A DNA stretch of 64,000 nucleotides, from positions 1-64,000 of the forward strand of contig JAYFRN010000011.1 of NCBI GenBank assembly GCA_034925865.1. Reading direction: 5' to 3'. This DNA is from Oscillospiraceae bacterium. GTDB taxonomy: Bacteria; Bacillota; Clostridia; Oscillospirales; SIG627. The position numbers were made by a program, and so were the translations under genes. Of the stretch, positions 63,145 through 64,000 are shown piece by piece; within the stretch, counting starts at the first letter, position 1; the number at the start of each line of letters is the position of its first letter. A model generated the notes under the pieces. The model had not been told where the DNA came from. It did no database searches and saw only the letters and a program-made list of their open reading frames with translations.

Positions 63145-64000
63145 ATGCATAACATCACAAAATTCATGAACATTATAAGCGAAAAGGAATGCGCCATAAT
63201 CTTTTCGTCAGTTAACAGAAGATTCCTGTCGAATTTTCTGTCAACTGACGGATATCTTTATGTAACATCTTCAAAAGCGGTACTATTTCTTGATTCAAGA
63301 TACTACGAAATGGCGCAGATTGCACAAAAGTGCGGGCAGATACCTGACGAAATCGAGCTGAAAAATTACGGCTTTACGGCTGAAATAAACGATATGCTCT
63401 CCTCAGGCGAAGCAGACACTCTTCTTTATGAAGATCGCAGACTCACCTGCGCCGATTTAGAATCGTATAAAAATCGCTTCACATCCGCGCGCTTTTTACC
63501 ATTAGGTACAAAGCTAGAATCGCTTCGCGAATGCAAATCGCAAAATGAGCTGGAGCTTCTTATATCGGCGCAGAGGATATCCGAGAAGGCATTTGAACAT
63601 ATTTTAGAATTTATTTCACCTAAACGAACAGAAAAGGAAACTGCTCTCGAGCTCGAATTCTATATGCGTTCTCACGGAGCAGAAAACGTATCTTTCGACA
63701 CTATTTGTGTTTCCGGAAAAAAGACATCCATGCCGCACGGCAGACCCGAGGCCATCACGCTGACACCGGACGCCTTCGTCACTATGGATTTCGGATGTAT
63801 ATTCGAAGGATATTGTTCGGATATGACGCGGACAGTCGTGCTGGGGCATGCGTCTGAAGAAATGAAGAAAATATATGACATAGTCCTTGCCGCTCAGACA
63901 GCGGCCATATCGAAAGTGAAAGCCGGAGTCATCGGCAAAAAAGTCGACGAGGCCGCCCGTGAATTGATCTCCGAGGCGGGATATAAAGACGCATTCCGCC
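63145..64000 (+). CDS. M24-family Xaa-Pro aminopeptidase, 3' end cut by the window
   Basis: The frame starts at ATG 63145 after AAGGTGATCAAC and stays open to the window edge (285 codons). The N-terminal creatinase-like domain (LYVTSSKAVLFLDSRYYE) leads into the pita-bread fold with FDTICVSGKKTSMPHGRPE (His) and VTMDFGCIFEGYCSDMTRTVV, which carries the first two Asp metal ligands. The remaining His and Glu ligands lie beyond the window. It removes N-terminal residues preceding proline using two metal ions. Confidence 0.88.
   Translation, partial: MHNITKFMNIISEKECAIIFSSVNRRFLSNFLSTDGYLYVTSSKAVLFLDSRYYEMAQIAQKCGQIPDEIELKNYGFTAEINDMLSSGEADTLLYEDRRLTCADLESYKNRFTSARFLPLGTKLESLRECKSQNELELLISAQRISEKAFEHILEFISPKRTEKETALELEFYMRSHGAENVSFDTICVSGKKTSMPHGRPEAITLTPDAFVTMDFGCIFEGYCSDMTRTVVLGHASEEMKKIYDIVLAAQTAAISKVKAGVIGKKVDEAARELISEAGYKDAFR

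Overview
The window looks like chromosomal DNA of an endospore-forming, low-to-moderate-GC member of the Clostridia (Firmicutes). The evidence is the spoIIGA-sigE pair, an IreB-family protein, strong AGGAGG-type ribosome sites with some TTG and GTG starts, near-perfect TTGACA-N17-TATAAT promoters, and a bacterial RNase P RNA. No rRNA, CRISPR array, intact insertion sequence or prophage was found. The window cuts a gene at each end: a GNAT-like remnant on the left and an M24 peptidase on the right.

Layout. 1-880: a decayed left edge (GNAT fragment, a tiny ORF, two terminators, a 12-bp direct repeat) next to a tRNA-Thr/tRNA-Tyr operon. 1.2-8 kb: an ECF sigma factor with a long C-terminal extension, a secreted repeat protein, a MacB-like ABC exporter and a MATE transporter. 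8.7-14.3 kb: a GtrA protein, two adjacent MutS-like ATPases, a DUF58-like protein and a membrane protein, all on +. 14.4-16.2 kb: a membrane protein and a GGDEF-family protein whose signature is degenerate. 16.2-25.8 kb: a long minus-strand housekeeping run (sdaA, a PfkB kinase, a U32 protein, an M18 aminopeptidase, a lytic transglycosylase, coaE, tsaC/Sua5, prfA, DUF951, a small protein, IreB), followed by rnpB. 26.3-31 kb: a Bce-like two-component system plus ABC transporter. 31-40 kb: a GH42-like protein, then carB-carA-pyrF and pyrC. 40.3-41 kb: a TIM-barrel isomerase. 41.2-51.9 kb: a four-gene candidate genome-defence or DNA-processing island (TerB_N/TerB_C-like protein, BrxD-like ATPase, Lhr/BrxHI-like helicase, giant DUF4011-type helicase relative). 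52-56 kb: two recently duplicated surface proteins with IseA-like domains. 56-60 kb: a PspC-like protein, a SpoIID-like protein, a coiled-coil protein and a solute-binding lipoprotein. 60.9-64 kb: spoIIGA, sigE, yqeG and an M24 peptidase.

Three things stand out. (1) The 41.2-51.9 kb island has its own consensus promoter and a closing terminator. It pairs BREX type 2-related ATPase and helicase proteins with a TerB-type protein and a 1678-residue helicase relative that keeps Walker A but has lost other helicase motifs; no BREX methylase or PglZ is present. (2) carA and carB are full-length open frames, yet CarA has lost its glutaminase Cys and His, and CarB carries substitutions in both ATP-grasp halves, including the second-half metal-binding Glu. 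pyrF and pyrC beside them look intact. (3) A family of roughly 65-90 bp palindromic elements with a shared asymmetric loop recurs in intergenic regions across the window. Functional statements rest on motifs read by eye; no database search was possible.
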